Positions 55,736 through 64,000 of a stretch of 64,000 nt of DNA are shown in pieces. The notes under the pieces are model-generated. The model was not told the DNA's origin and did no database searches. It was given only the letters and a program-made list of their open reading frames with translations. The stretch's first letter is position 1. Every line of letters starts with the position of its first letter. This DNA comes from CAVXYG01 sp963766005 (GTDB taxonomy: Bacteria > Actinomycetota > Actinomycetes > S36-B12 > GCA-2699445): positions 372,001-436,000 of the forward strand of contig CAVXYG010000008.1 of the NCBI GenBank assembly GCA_963766005.1, in the 5' to 3' direction. The position numbers and the translations under genes were made by a program.

Positions 55736-58276
55736 ATGGCGACCGCAGCGCAGGTGTCCCGTTCGCTGGCCCGGGCACGCCGCGGCGCCAGTCTCGACCT
55801 CGGCGAGGCCGCGGCCCTGCTCGCGGCCCGCGGCGAGCAGCTCGCAGAGCTCGCCGAGATCGCCGCGGGGGTGCGTGACCGCCGACTGGTCGACGATCAC
55901 CGGCCCGGCACGATCACGTACTCCCCGAAGGTCTTCATCCCTCTGACCCGGCTGTGCCGTGACCGTTGCCACTACTGCACGTTCGTCACCACGCCGGGGC
56001 AGTTGCGCCGCGCAGGCGAGCAGCCGTTCCGGTCCTTGGACGAAGTTCGGGCCATCGCTGCGGCCGGCGCCGATGCCGGATGCCGGGAGGCGCTGTTCAC
56101 CCTGGGCGACCGGCCAGAGGACCGCTGGCCCGAAGCCCGGGAATGGCTCGATGCCGCCGGGTACGACAGCACCCTGGACTACCTCCGCGCCGCCGCGATC
56201 GCGGTGCTCGAATCGACCGGGCTCCTGCCGCACCTGAATCCGGGGGTCATGTCCTGGGAGGAGATGCGGCGGCTGCGGCCGGTCGCGCCCAGCATGGGGA
56301 TGATGCTCGAGACCTCCAGCGCCCGGCTGTTCACCGAGCGGGGGCAGGTCCACTACGGCTCTCCGGACAAGGACCCTGCGGTCCGGCTGCGTGTCCTGGC
56401 CGATGCCGGTCGGTTGGCCATCCCCTTCACCACAGGCGTCCTGGTGGGGATCGGCGAGACCGATGACGAACTCGCGCAGTCGTTGCTCGACATCGCCAGC
56501 ATCGCCCGGCAGTACGGCCATGTCCAAGAAGTCATCGTGCAGAACTTTCGCGCCAAGCCGGATACGGCGGCCGCGCAGCGCGACGATGCAACGACGGATC
56601 GTCATCGGGCCGCCCTGGCGGTGGCGCGGCTCGTGTTGCCTTCCGCGACGTCGGTGCAGGCCCCGCCGAACCTGCACCACGAGAGCGCCCTGCAGCAGTT
56701 GCTCGATGCTGGCGTGGACGACTGGGGCGGGGTGAGCCCAATCACGCCGGACCACGTGAATCCGGAGCGGCCGTGGCCGGAGTTGGAGCGCCTCAGCGAA
56801 CTGACCGCGGCGTCAGGATTGACGTTGAAGTCGAGGTTGACGGTGCACCCCCGCTACGTGCGGCAGGCGCAGTCGTGGATCGACGGTCACGTGCTTCCGC
56901 ACACCGCAGCCCTGGCCGACGCGAGTGGATTGGCCGGCAGCGCGCGGCCGCAGCCGCGGCAGTGGCAGGCCGAGGAGAGCGTCGGCGGGTACGAGGCGTT
57001 CGCCGAGGCCAACGCCGGGGGCCGCGTGGACTTGCACCGCGTCATCGACCTGGTCGGTCGCGAACAGGACCGGCGCACCGACTTCGAGGCGGTCTACGGG
57101 GACTGGGGCAGCGTGGTGTCGGCTGCCGACGCCATCAGGGCTGCCCCCGCCGTGCTGGGCAGCGACGCACTGGCGACCGGGCTCCGGTTGGCCGCCGACC
57201 GCCCCGCCGCGCTGGCGCGGCCCGAGCACGCGGAGGCCGCCGAGGCGCTCTTCCAGGCCACCGGCGATGCGCTGCGGGCACTGTGCCGCACGGCCGACGA
57301 CGTGCGCCGCGATACCGTGGGCGATCCCGTGACCTTCGTGGTCAACCGCAACATCAACTTCACCAACGTCTGCTACACCGGCTGCCGATTCTGCGCCTTC
57401 GCGCAGCGGGAGAGCGATAGCGACGCCTACACGCTGTCCACGCGGGAGGTCGTCCAGCGGGCGCTCGAGGCGCGGGAAGCCGGTGCCACCGAGATCTGCA
57501 TGCAGGGCGGGATTCATCCGCGGCTGCCGGGCGATGCCTACTTCGACCTCGTGCGCGCGATCCGGGACGCGGCCGGGGACCTCCATCTCCACGCGTTCTC
57601 CCCGATGGAGGTCGTCAACGGCGCGGCGCGGCTCGGCGTGAGCATCCGGGAGTGGCTGCAGCAGGCGAAGGCGTCGGGCTTGGGCTCCATCCCCGGCACC
57701 GCCGCGGAGATCCTCGATGACGAGGTGCGCTGGATCCTGACCAAGGGCAAGCTCCCCACCTCGGCTTGGGTGGAGGTGGTGACCACGGCGCACGAGGTCG
57801 GGCTGCCCTCGACGGCGACGATGATGTACGGGCACGTGGACCGGCCCCGCCACTGGGTCCAGCACCTGCGGCTCATCCGCGCCATCGGGGAGCAGACCGG
57901 CGGGTTCACCGAGTTCGTCCCCCTGCCCTTCATCCACAACAACGCCCCGCTCTACCTTTCCGGGGCCGCGCGCCCCGGTCCGACGGCGCAGCAGAACCTG
58001 GCGGTGCACGCCATGGCACGACTGATGCTCAGCGGAGTCGTCGACAACATCCAGGCCAGTTGGGTCAAGCTCGGCGCCGAGGGATCGGCGGCGATGCTCA
58101 GCGCCGGCGCCAACGACCTCGGCGGGACCTTGATGGAGGAGACGATCTCGCGCATGGCCGGTTCGGAGCACGGCAGCGCTCGGACTCCGGCACAGTTGCG
58201 GCAGATGGCGGCACTCGCCGGTCGGCAGGCCGTGCAGCGCACGACGCTGTACCAGCACATGCCCGCCTCCGTGTGA
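55736..58276 (+). CDS. fbiC: FO synthase (CofG-CofH fusion), coenzyme F420 biosynthesis
   Basis: 846 residues with two radical-SAM domains: CRDRCHYC in the N-terminal CofG half ([12 protein letters not shown] precedes it) and CYTGCRFC in the C-terminal CofH half (NRNINFTNV precedes it). CofH makes an adduct of tyrosine and the flavin precursor and CofG cyclises it to FO, the F420 chromophore. The fused form is the actinobacterial type. This shows the organism can make F420. fbiA/fbiB are not in the window. Confidence 0.96.
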   Translation: MATAAQVSRSLARARRGASLDLGEAAALLAARGEQLAELAEIAAGVRDRRLVDDHRPGTITYSPKVFIPLTRLCRDRCHYCTFVTTPGQLRRAGEQPFRSLDEVRAIAAAGADAGCREALFTLGDRPEDRWPEAREWLDAAGYDSTLDYLRAAAIAVLESTGLLPHLNPGVMSWEEMRRLRPVAPSMGMMLETSSARLFTERGQVHYGSPDKDPAVRLRVLADAGRLAIPFTTGVLVGIGETDDELAQSLLDIASIARQYGHVQEVIVQNFRAKPDTAAAQRDDATTDRHRAALAVARLVLPSATSVQAPPNLHHESALQQLLDAGVDDWGGVSPITPDHVNPERPWPELERLSELTAASGLTLKSRLTVHPRYVRQAQSWIDGHVLPHTAALADASGLAGSARPQPRQWQAEESVGGYEAFAEANAGGRVDLHRVIDLVGREQDRRTDFEAVYGDWGSVVSAADAIRAAPAVLGSDALATGLRLAADRPAALARPEHAEAAEALFQATGDALRALCRTADDVRRDTVGDPVTFVVNRNINFTNVCYTGCRFCAFAQRESDSDAYTLSTREVVQRALEAREAGATEICMQGGIHPRLPGDAYFDLVRAIRDAAGDLHLHAFSPMEVVNGAARLGVSIREWLQQAKASGLGSIPGTAAEILDDEVRWILTKGKLPTSAWVEVVTTAHEVGLPSTATMMYGHVDRPRHWVQHLRLIRAIGEQTGGFTEFVPLPFIHNNAPLYLSGAARPGPTAQQNLAVHAMARLMLSGVVDNIQASWVKLGAEGSAAMLSAGANDLGGTLMEETISRMAGSEHGSARTPAQLRQMAALAGRQAVQRTTLYQHMPASV

Positions 58277-58411
58277 CCTTGGCGCGACGCGCTGCCACGG
58301 TCTGCGGATGGTGCTCCGATCGGGTGAACGCCCACCTCAGCACTCAGACCCCGGCGCGCGGCACAGCCCGACCATCGGCCGGGTCGAGGACAACGGATCT
58401 CGGCTCTCGCC

Positions 58412-58440
58412 TTGACTCGGGTAAGTCACATGGTTGTAAT
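58412..58440 (+). promoter_or_regulatory. Promoter of the whiB gene
   Basis: -35 TTGACT (58412-58417) and -10 TGTAAT (58435-58440) with 17-base spacing, the best vegetative-type promoter in the window. The leader to the GTG at 58558 would be about 110 bases. Confidence 0.55.
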
Positions 58441-58459
58441 TACGGCGTTGTCGGCATCG

Positions 58460-58475
58460 TGTGAGCCAAACCACA
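58460..58475 (+). promoter_or_regulatory. CRP-like palindrome in the whiB leader
   Basis: TGTGA-N6-CCACA differs at one base from the TGTGA-N6-TCACA consensus of CRP/GlxR-type regulators. It lies 20-35 bases after the -10 box, so binding would be expected to block transcription. Confidence 0.4.
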
Positions 58476-58557
58476 GGCAGCCGGAGGGGAAGCCCAGCCG
58501 CCTGTGGTTCCCTCACCCGGGGGCAGGCAGCAAACCGCGACTCGAGGAGGAGATCCC

Positions 58558-58815
58558 GTGGGAGAGATGGTGCTGCTACCGCTGAGCGACGCCGAGGAGA
58601 TGGCGTGGCAGGAGAAGGCGCTCTGCGCTCAGACCGACCCCGAGGCCTTCTTCCCCGAGAAGGGGGGCAGCACCCGGGAGGCCAAGCGCGTCTGCCAGTC
58701 CTGCGAAGTGCAGGGGGAGTGCCTCGAATACGCCCTCGCCCATGACGAGCGATTCGGCATCTGGGGCGGCCTGAGCGAGCGGGAGCGCCGCCGACTGAAG
58801 CGTGCGGCCGGCTGA
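58558..58815 (+). CDS. whiB: WhiB2/WhmD-type [4Fe-4S] transcriptional regulator
   Basis: 85 residues. GTG 58558 has a perfect GAGGAGGAG 5 bases upstream. The four iron-sulfur cysteines are C23, C46, C49 and C55 (ALCAQTDPEAFFPEKGG, RVCQSCEVQGEC), followed by GIWGGLSERERRRLKR, the glycine turn and basic tail. The sequence is of the WhiB (Streptomyces) / WhiB2-WhmD group, required for septation in those hosts, rather than WhiB1. It precedes the GT2 and DUF5719 genes. Confidence 0.95.
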   Translation: MGEMVLLPLSDAEEMAWQEKALCAQTDPEAFFPEKGGSTREAKRVCQSCEVQGECLEYALAHDERFGIWGGLSERERRRLKRAAG

Positions 58816-58979
58816 TCGGCGGACCGTTGACCGGTTGGCCGCCGCAGCGGCGAGCACGGGTTCCCGCCGTACCAGGGGAGCCCGCCGGCGCCGGCCACTG
58901 ACGCATCACCACCGCCGCTGAGACCTCCCACGCCGTGCGCCCGGAGCCACGGGTGGGTGGAGATCGACGCTCGATCACC

Positions 58980-59004
58980 TACAGTGACGACAGTAGTTGT
59001 CGTC
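58980..59004 (+). promoter_or_regulatory. -10 box and overlapping inverted repeat before the GT2 gene
   Basis: TACAGT (58980-58985) is followed at once by GACGACA (58986-58992) and TGTCGTC (58998-59004), a perfect repeat with a 5-base centre that covers the expected transcription start and ends one base before the ATG at 59006. It could be an operator or an mRNA hairpin controlling translation. Confidence 0.4.
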
Positions 59005-59005
59005 G

Positions 59006-62000
59006 ATGAGGGGGTCCGGTGTCCATGCAGTCGGCACCAGTCGCGCCGGGGTTGCTCCGGTGACGGTCGGGGGGACTGCGGCGCGGGTATCGGGCGCGGC
59101 AGCCGTGCCTGGCGTTCCTACGAGCAGCAGCGCCACACGGCACCACGTGACGGCGGTCCTCGTCATCCACAACGGTGTGGCGTGGTTGCCCCGGACGCTC
59201 GCCGCGCTGCGGGCACTGCACCGTCGGCCTGATCGGATCATCGCGGTGGACACCGGGTCGCAGGACGGGAGCAACGCCCTCCTCGAGGCTGAGCCCGACA
59301 TCGACGAAGTGCTCCATGTCCTGCCCGACACGACGTTCGGCGGCGCGGTGTCGGCAGCCGAGCACGCGCTCGGCATCGACCTCTCCGACCGCGCTGAGGC
59401 CGATGCGGCGGGCGTGGTGCGGTGGTTGTGGTTGCTCCACGACGACTGCGCACCCGAGCCGGACGCGCTCGCGGCACTGCTCGCCGAGGCCGACCGCTCG
59501 CCCTCGGCATCGATCCTCGGGCCCAAGGTGCGCGGCTGGCACGATCAGTCGCTGCTGGTCGAGTGCGGGTTGTCGATCACCAACTCCGGCCGACGGTTCA
59601 CCGGGGTCGCCGTCGGCGACCGCGATCAGGGCCAGCTCGACCATCTGACCGATGTCCTGGCCGTGGGGTCGGCGGGCATGCTGGTCCGGCGCGACACCTG
59701 GCAGCGGCTGGAAGGCTTCGACCCGCGGCTGCCGATGTTCGGCGACGATGTCGAGTTCTGCATGCGGGCCCGCCGTGCCGACGAGCGGGTACTGGTGGTC
59801 CCGGCCGCGGTCGTGCACCACCGCGAGGCGGGGCTGCACGGCGTGCGCACGAGCCCCACGACCCTGCCGCCGTCACTCGCGGGCCGGGCCGCGGGACTGT
59901 ATACCGCGCTGGTGCACGGGCCGGCGTGGCTGCTGCCCATCAGCTCCACCCTGCTCCTGCTGCGCACACTGGCCACCTCCCTGCTGCTCCTGCCGTCGGC
60001 CGGTCCGCGCCGGGCCGCTGCCGAGCTTCGGGTGTGGTTCGGGGTCCATCTTCATCCGGTGCGCGTGGTCCGCGCTCGGCGACGGCTGCGCCGGGTGGCC
60101 CAAGTGCCGCGTCGGGATCTTGCCGCCCTGCGGCCGGGGCTGCTGGAGCAGTGGGGCGTTGCGGCGGAGGGCTCGGACCTGCGTCCGCGCGCCTCGGACC
60201 GGCAAGCGGTGCTCCGGCGGCCGCTCGGGCTCGGGTCGGCGCTCGGCGTCGCAGCAGTGCTGGCGGTCGTGGCCGCGATCGCCACGCGCGCGGTCTGGTC
60301 CGGACGCGGCCAGCTCGCGGGCGGCGCGCTGCTGCCGGCTGTGGACGGCACCACACTGTGGTCGGCGTTCCGGGCCTCCTGGCACGACGTCGGCCTGGGC
60401 TCCGCGGAGCCAGCGGCCGCGTACCCGTTGGCCCTGATATCGCTGGCGGCACCGCCGGGGGTCTCGGTCGAATTCGTCGTGTCGACGTTGCTGCTGTTCA
60501 CCGTCCCGCTCGCCGGAGCCAGCGCGTATCTCGCGCTGCGCGGGTTGCCCGGCAGGGCGATTCGCGTCGGCCTCGCCGTGGCATACGCACTGACCCCGGC
60601 AGCCGTCGTTCCTTCGCTGGACGGCCGCCTCGGCACCGCGGCGGTCGCGATCCTGCTGCCGTGGCTGGGACGCCTGCTCGTGCGGATCTTCGGCGGCGCC
60701 AGCACCGCCGGCGTGCTGCCCGAGGCCTCGGTGAGGACGGCGGCAAGCGCGACCCTGGTGCTGGCGGTGTGTGCTGCATTCGTGCCGCTGCTGTGGGTGG
60801 CTGCGACGGTCCTGGTCGTGCTGGCCGCGATCGCCCGGGCGCGCACCGGCGAGTCGAGGTTCGCCGCAGTCCTGCTCGTGCTCGGCCCTCCGGCCCTGCT
60901 CTGGCCGTGGAGCGGCGCCCTCCTGGCGGATCCGAGCCGGGTGATGTTCGAAGCGGGGATCAGCTCTGAGAGCCTGGTCGCCGCGGAGCCGCCCGGCTGG
61001 CGGCTGCTGCTGCTGGACCCGGGGACGGTGAGCCCGATGGCGGCATGGACGGCTGTGCCGCTGGTGGTGCTGGCCGCCCTCGCCCTGCTCTGGTCCCGCA
61101 GCCGTCCGATCGCCGTCTGGGGATGGCTGGTCGTCGCGGTAGGGCTGATCGGTGCCACGGTCGCCACCACGCAGGAGTTCGTCCCGGTTGGTGCCACGAC
61201 CGCGCAGCACGGATTCGCCGCTCCGATGCTGCTGCTCATGGCAGTCGGTTTCGTGATGGCCGTCGCGGCCGCGGCGCTGCAGCCCGGCGGGCGGCTGCGG
61301 TGGCAGGGGAAGGCGCTCGGCGCTGCGGTGCTCGTGGGGCTCGCCGCCGGCCCGGGGCTCCTGGCCTTCCTCTGGATGGCCGAGCTGTCCGGCCCCCTCG
61401 GTCGGACAGACGAGACCATCGTCCCCGCGTTCGTCACCGAGGAGGCGGTCTCGCCGGATCGGATCCGGACGTTGCTCGTGGAGCAGGACGGCCCCGACGC
61501 GGTCAAGTACGCGCTCATCAACGGGACCGGGGGACACCTCGGGGACGCGGATGTCGCCCCACCGGCACAGACCTGGGCCGGCGTCTCGCGGGCGGTCGGC
61601 GAACTCGTCGCCGGTGTTGGTCCGCAACCGGTCGAAGATCTCGCCGATGCTGCCGTGCGCTACGTCGTGGCGGACACCGACGATGCCGAGTTGACCGCTG
61701 CGCTGGACGGCAACTCGGCGCTGCGGCGGCTGTCCACCTCCGGCGGGCGCGGGCTCTGGGAGGTGGCCGGACTCGCAGCGCGGGCAACGGCGGTCTCCGA
61801 GGCGGGGGATGCGACGGCCGTGCCGGTCGGCTCGACGGGCGAGCCGCTCATCGACGCGCGCGTCCCGGCGGAGGCCTCGGCCGACCGGTTGGTGGTGGCG
61901 CAGACCAACGACGGCGGCTGGCTTGCCACAGTCAATGGGGAGTCCGTCGCCGTCTCTGGCGACAGCACCACGGTGGTCCCGCTCCCGGCCGACGGGGCGG

Positions 62001-62260
62001 AGGTCGTGCTCGTTCATGATCAGCAGGCGCGAGCCCGCGCGCTGCTCGTTCCGTTGGCGGCGCTGCTGGTCGTCGCACTGCTGCTGCTGGCGCGGCGGCG
62101 CCCGGACGACGAGGCCCCGGATCCGGACCGCCTGGACGGCCTCGGCGTCGGCGGTTCGGGCGAGGCGGCAGCTGCCGACGAGCGCGGGGTCGCTGCGTTG
62201 CGCGATGCTCGCGGCGAGGGCTTCGGCGCCGTGCAGACCACCACGCCGGGGGCATCATGA
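59006..62260 (+). CDS. GT2 glycosyltransferase fused to a large membrane domain
   Basis: About 1084 residues; the start is uncertain (ATG 59006, or GTG 59060 or 59105). Residues 45-290 are a GT2 domain with AVLVIHNGVAWLPRTL, the acidic metal site WLLHDDCAPEPDA and FGDDVEFCMRAR. From about 300 on it has about 14 hydrophobic helices, a large extracytoplasmic segment (around 800-1020) and one final helix before a charged tail. The protein probably adds a sugar to a lipid carrier and moves or displays it at the membrane. This gene type lies next to WhiB2 genes in many actinomycetes. ATGA overlap with the next gene. Confidence 0.82.
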   Translation: MRGSGVHAVGTSRAGVAPVTVGGTAARVSGAAAVPGVPTSSSATRHHVTAVLVIHNGVAWLPRTLAALRALHRRPDRIIAVDTGSQDGSNALLEAEPDIDEVLHVLPDTTFGGAVSAAEHALGIDLSDRAEADAAGVVRWLWLLHDDCAPEPDALAALLAEADRSPSASILGPKVRGWHDQSLLVECGLSITNSGRRFTGVAVGDRDQGQLDHLTDVLAVGSAGMLVRRDTWQRLEGFDPRLPMFGDDVEFCMRARRADERVLVVPAAVVHHREAGLHGVRTSPTTLPPSLAGRAAGLYTALVHGPAWLLPISSTLLLLRTLATSLLLLPSAGPRRAAAELRVWFGVHLHPVRVVRARRRLRRVAQVPRRDLAALRPGLLEQWGVAAEGSDLRPRASDRQAVLRRPLGLGSALGVAAVLAVVAAIATRAVWSGRGQLAGGALLPAVDGTTLWSAFRASWHDVGLGSAEPAAAYPLALISLAAPPGVSVEFVVSTLLLFTVPLAGASAYLALRGLPGRAIRVGLAVAYALTPAAVVPSLDGRLGTAAVAILLPWLGRLLVRIFGGASTAGVLPEASVRTAASATLVLAVCAAFVPLLWVAATVLVVLAAIARARTGESRFAAVLLVLGPPALLWPWSGALLADPSRVMFEAGISSESLVAAEPPGWRLLLLDPGTVSPMAAWTAVPLVVLAALALLWSRSRPIAVWGWLVVAVGLIGATVATTQEFVPVGATTAQHGFAAPMLLLMAVGFVMAVAAAALQPGGRLRWQGKALGAAVLVGLAAGPGLLAFLWMAELSGPLGRTDETIVPAFVTEEAVSPDRIRTLLVEQDGPDAVKYALINGTGGHLGDADVAPPAQTWAGVSRAVGELVAGVGPQPVEDLADAAVRYVVADTDDAELTAALDGNSALRRLSTSGGRGLWEVAGLAARATAVSEAGDATAVPVGSTGEPLIDARVPAEASADRLVVAQTNDGGWLATVNGESVAVSGDSTTVVPLPADGAEVVLVHDQQARARALLVPLAALLVVALLLLARRRPDDEAPDPDRLDGLGVGGSGEAAAADERGVAALRDARGEGFGAVQTTTPGAS

Positions 62261-63726
62261 GCAGGACGGGTCCGACCGTGGCCGCCGTGGGGCTGGTGGT
62301 CCTCATCGCGCTGGCCATCGCTGCCGGGTACGTCTTCTCCGGTGTCCTGACGGCGCCGACGGCGGCGCAATCGACCGACGGCGAGGTCGTGGAACGCACG
62401 AGCGTGTGCCCGTCGATGCGGGTGGCGGGAGACATCGCCGAGACCGTGACGGCCTTCGTCGACCCCGACGCGCCCCAAGATGCCGGGACGATCGGGGGCG
62501 CCGCCGCCGGACCGGTCCCTCTGCCCGATCCTGGTCAGGCCCTGCGACTTGGGCCGGTGGAGCCGGGAAGTGCGGTCTCCGTCACTGCACTGGGGGAGGC
62601 CGTGGGCAGCACCTCAACGGTGCGGGAGTACGACGACACCGGTGAGGAGGGCCGCGGGCTGGCGCTCGGATCCTGCCTGCAGGCGCGGTCCCAGTGGTGG
62701 TTCGTCGGCACCTCCGCCGGGCCGGGCCAGCTCGATGAGCTGCTGCTGGCCAACCCCACGGACTCCCCGGCTGTGGTTGCCCTCGACGTCTTCGGCCCGG
62801 CCGGCCAGATCGACGTCGCCGGCGGGGGCGGCGTGGTGGTGCAGCCCGGCGAGCAATCGATCGTGCGCATCGACTCGCTCATCCCAGGGCTCTCGGCGGC
62901 CACGGTCCGCGTCTCTACCTCCGGCGGCCTCGTGTCGGCGGCGCTGCGATCCTCAGCGATCGACGGACTGATCCCCCGCGGTGCGGAGTACATCCCGGCG
63001 GCAGCCGATCCGGGCACGACCGTGGTCGTGCCCGGTATCCCCGCCGGCAACGGCTCCCGCGAGCTGGTCGTCACCGCTGCGGGCAGGGACGCCGCAGTGA
63101 GGCTGACCTACCTGACCGATGACGGCGAGCTGGAGCCGCAAGGGTTCCGGCGAATCCCGGTGCCGGCCGGCCACACGGTCACCGTGGATCTCGATGACGA
63201 GCTCACGGGACGGGCCGCAGCCGTCGTGGTGTCCTCCAGCACGCCCGTTGTGGCGGGCGCGCGGGCAACCGTGGAGGCGAGGCTGGCGCCCGATGCCACC
63301 GGCGTGCTGAACCGAGTCCCCGTCGCCGACTACGCCTGGACGGCCGGGCAGCAACCGATCGGGACCGACTGGGTGTTGCCGCTCTCGGGCGTGGCAGCGG
63401 CCCCGGCCACGCTGATGCTGAGCGCTCCCTCCGGGCCGGTGACCGTGCGCGCTACCGCGCGGTCGGCCTCGGGGGCCATCGTGGAGCAGGACGTCGACAT
63501 CCCCGGGGGCGCGACGGCCTCGGTGACCGTGCCGGTGACGGAGGGGGCCGCCTCCCACATCGCCCTGACGCGCATCGCCGGGCAATCGCCGTGGTTCGCC
63601 GCCGTCGTGCAGTCGGGTTCCCGCGACAGCGGGCCACTGATCGCCGCCGCAACCGGCACCGACCCGACCACGTGGGTGAGCATCCCTGTGGCCAGGCCGG
63701 ACCCGCGGGCGCTGGTCGGCCGCTGA
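62257..63726 (+). CDS. DUF5719-family exported protein
   Basis: 489 residues. One N-terminal membrane anchor (VAAVGLVVLIALAIAAGYVF), then an extracytoplasmic beta-rich region with repeated short units such as LDELLLANPTDSPAVVALDVFGPAG and VVVQPGEQSIVRIDSL. The family is conserved next to WhiB2 and DUF3499 genes in actinomycetes; its function is unknown. The overlap with the GT2 gene argues that the two work together at the membrane, for example in export or assembly of a surface glycan. Confidence 0.85.
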   Translation: MSRTGPTVAAVGLVVLIALAIAAGYVFSGVLTAPTAAQSTDGEVVERTSVCPSMRVAGDIAETVTAFVDPDAPQDAGTIGGAAAGPVPLPDPGQALRLGPVEPGSAVSVTALGEAVGSTSTVREYDDTGEEGRGLALGSCLQARSQWWFVGTSAGPGQLDELLLANPTDSPAVVALDVFGPAGQIDVAGGGGVVVQPGEQSIVRIDSLIPGLSAATVRVSTSGGLVSAALRSSAIDGLIPRGAEYIPAAADPGTTVVVPGIPAGNGSRELVVTAAGRDAAVRLTYLTDDGELEPQGFRRIPVPAGHTVTVDLDDELTGRAAAVVVSSSTPVVAGARATVEARLAPDATGVLNRVPVADYAWTAGQQPIGTDWVLPLSGVAAAPATLMLSAPSGPVTVRATARSASGAIVEQDVDIPGGATASVTVPVTEGAASHIALTRIAGQSPWFAAVVQSGSRDSGPLIAAATGTDPTTWVSIPVARPDPRALVGR

Positions 63727-63761
63727 GCCGGATCTGCCCTGCGGCCGACCGCGGCACCGAT

Positions 63762-63840
63762 CCGCACCCGCACCCGACCCGCACCCGCACCCGCACCGCC
63801 CCGCGGCCCCACCCGCACCCGCACCCGCCCCGCGGCCCCG
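63762..63840. repeat. CCCGCA hexamer tract in two imperfect long units
   Basis: Runs of cccgca are interrupted twice by a cgccccgcggcccc block, giving two imperfect copies of about 30-35 bases. It lies in the 247-base gap after the DUF5719 gene. Possibly a slippage-prone spacer or a structured terminator. Confidence 0.7.
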
Positions 63841-63973
63841 CTGCGCCGCGTCCCCCCTTCCGACCAAGCGGTTGGCCTCCAGCAGCGTCCGGAAGCAGTT
63901 CGATGGGGCGGCGCACATCCGGCGCGGCGGTCAATGTCCTGAAATGTCGCGGTCCCGTTGTACCTTGACGGCT

Positions 63974-64000
63974 GTGAGTACGTCTCGGCGCTGCAGTCGC
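63974..64000 (+). CDS. Start of a DUF3499 gene (truncated by window end)
   Basis: GTG followed by eight codons reading STSRRCSR, the typical beginning of the actinobacterial DUF3499 family (RRCSRTACG...), which is expected here after whiB-GT2-DUF5719. Only nine codons are visible, so this rests on context plus a short match. Confidence 0.55.

Overview
The window is one chromosomal segment of a high-GC actinomycete. The evidence is strong GC bias at third codon positions, frequent GTG starts, many apparently leaderless promoters, and hallmark actinobacterial genes: a WhiB regulator, the mismatch endonuclease NucS, the maltosyltransferase GlgE, FO synthase FbiC, a DUF5719 protein and the first codons of a DUF3499 gene. 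Gene content suggests an aerobic heterotroph that makes storage or polymeric glucan and coenzyme F420 and runs ethylmalonyl-CoA-type acyl-CoA metabolism. I cannot place it below class level.

Layout. (1) 1-12.9 kb is a cell-surface region. It holds two adjacent paralogous multidomain secreted proteins (beta-propeller, FN3-like, LamG, PKD); the second carries three base-identical 891-bp units. It also holds an O-antigen-ligase-like membrane protein, a DUF1972-type glycosyltransferase, and a fusion of a CDP-alcohol phosphotransferase with a cytidylyltransferase. (2) 12.9-28.5 kb covers nucS and acyl-CoA metabolism: acetoacetyl-CoA synthetase, a double-module 3-hydroxyacyl-CoA dehydrogenase, an SDR, crotonyl-CoA carboxylase/reductase, methylmalonyl-CoA epimerase and a thiolase. 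Two hydrolases, an acyltransferase, a thioredoxin-TPR-like protein and an SRPBCC protein lie among them. (3) 28.7-36.2 kb is alpha-glucan metabolism (glgB, glgE, glgX) interrupted by a truncated glycine-betaine-binding-protein remnant. (4) 36.3-42.3 kb has a crotonase, a methyltransferase and a hexapeptide acyltransferase facing an operon of methyltransferase, GH57 branching enzyme and GT4 glycosyltransferase that resembles the mycobacterial methylglucose-lipopolysaccharide locus. (5) 43-55.4 kb is housekeeping: etfBA, a cysteine desulfurase with mnmA, two TRIC-like membrane genes, a MetE-C-like protein, ligA and gatCAB. (6) 55.7-64 kb has fbiC, a WhiB2/WhmD-type regulator, a GT2-membrane fusion, a DUF5719 protein and the start of a DUF3499 gene.

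As I remember the M. tuberculosis map, the gene order fuses two of its blocks, Rv1321-Rv1327c and Rv3034c-Rv3009c, into one neighbourhood. Palindromes of the form nnACYnnnnRGTAA occur upstream of etfBA and around the dehydrogenase/small-protein intergenic region, with a weaker match upstream of ccr. They suggest one regulator of the acyl-CoA genes.

Six genes, including the normally indispensable gatB and etfA, are each broken by a single-base indel, all but the etfA one in a run of three or more identical bases. I read these as probable consensus errors rather than real pseudogenes and annotate the restored products. The betaine-binding remnant, by contrast, is a true truncation.
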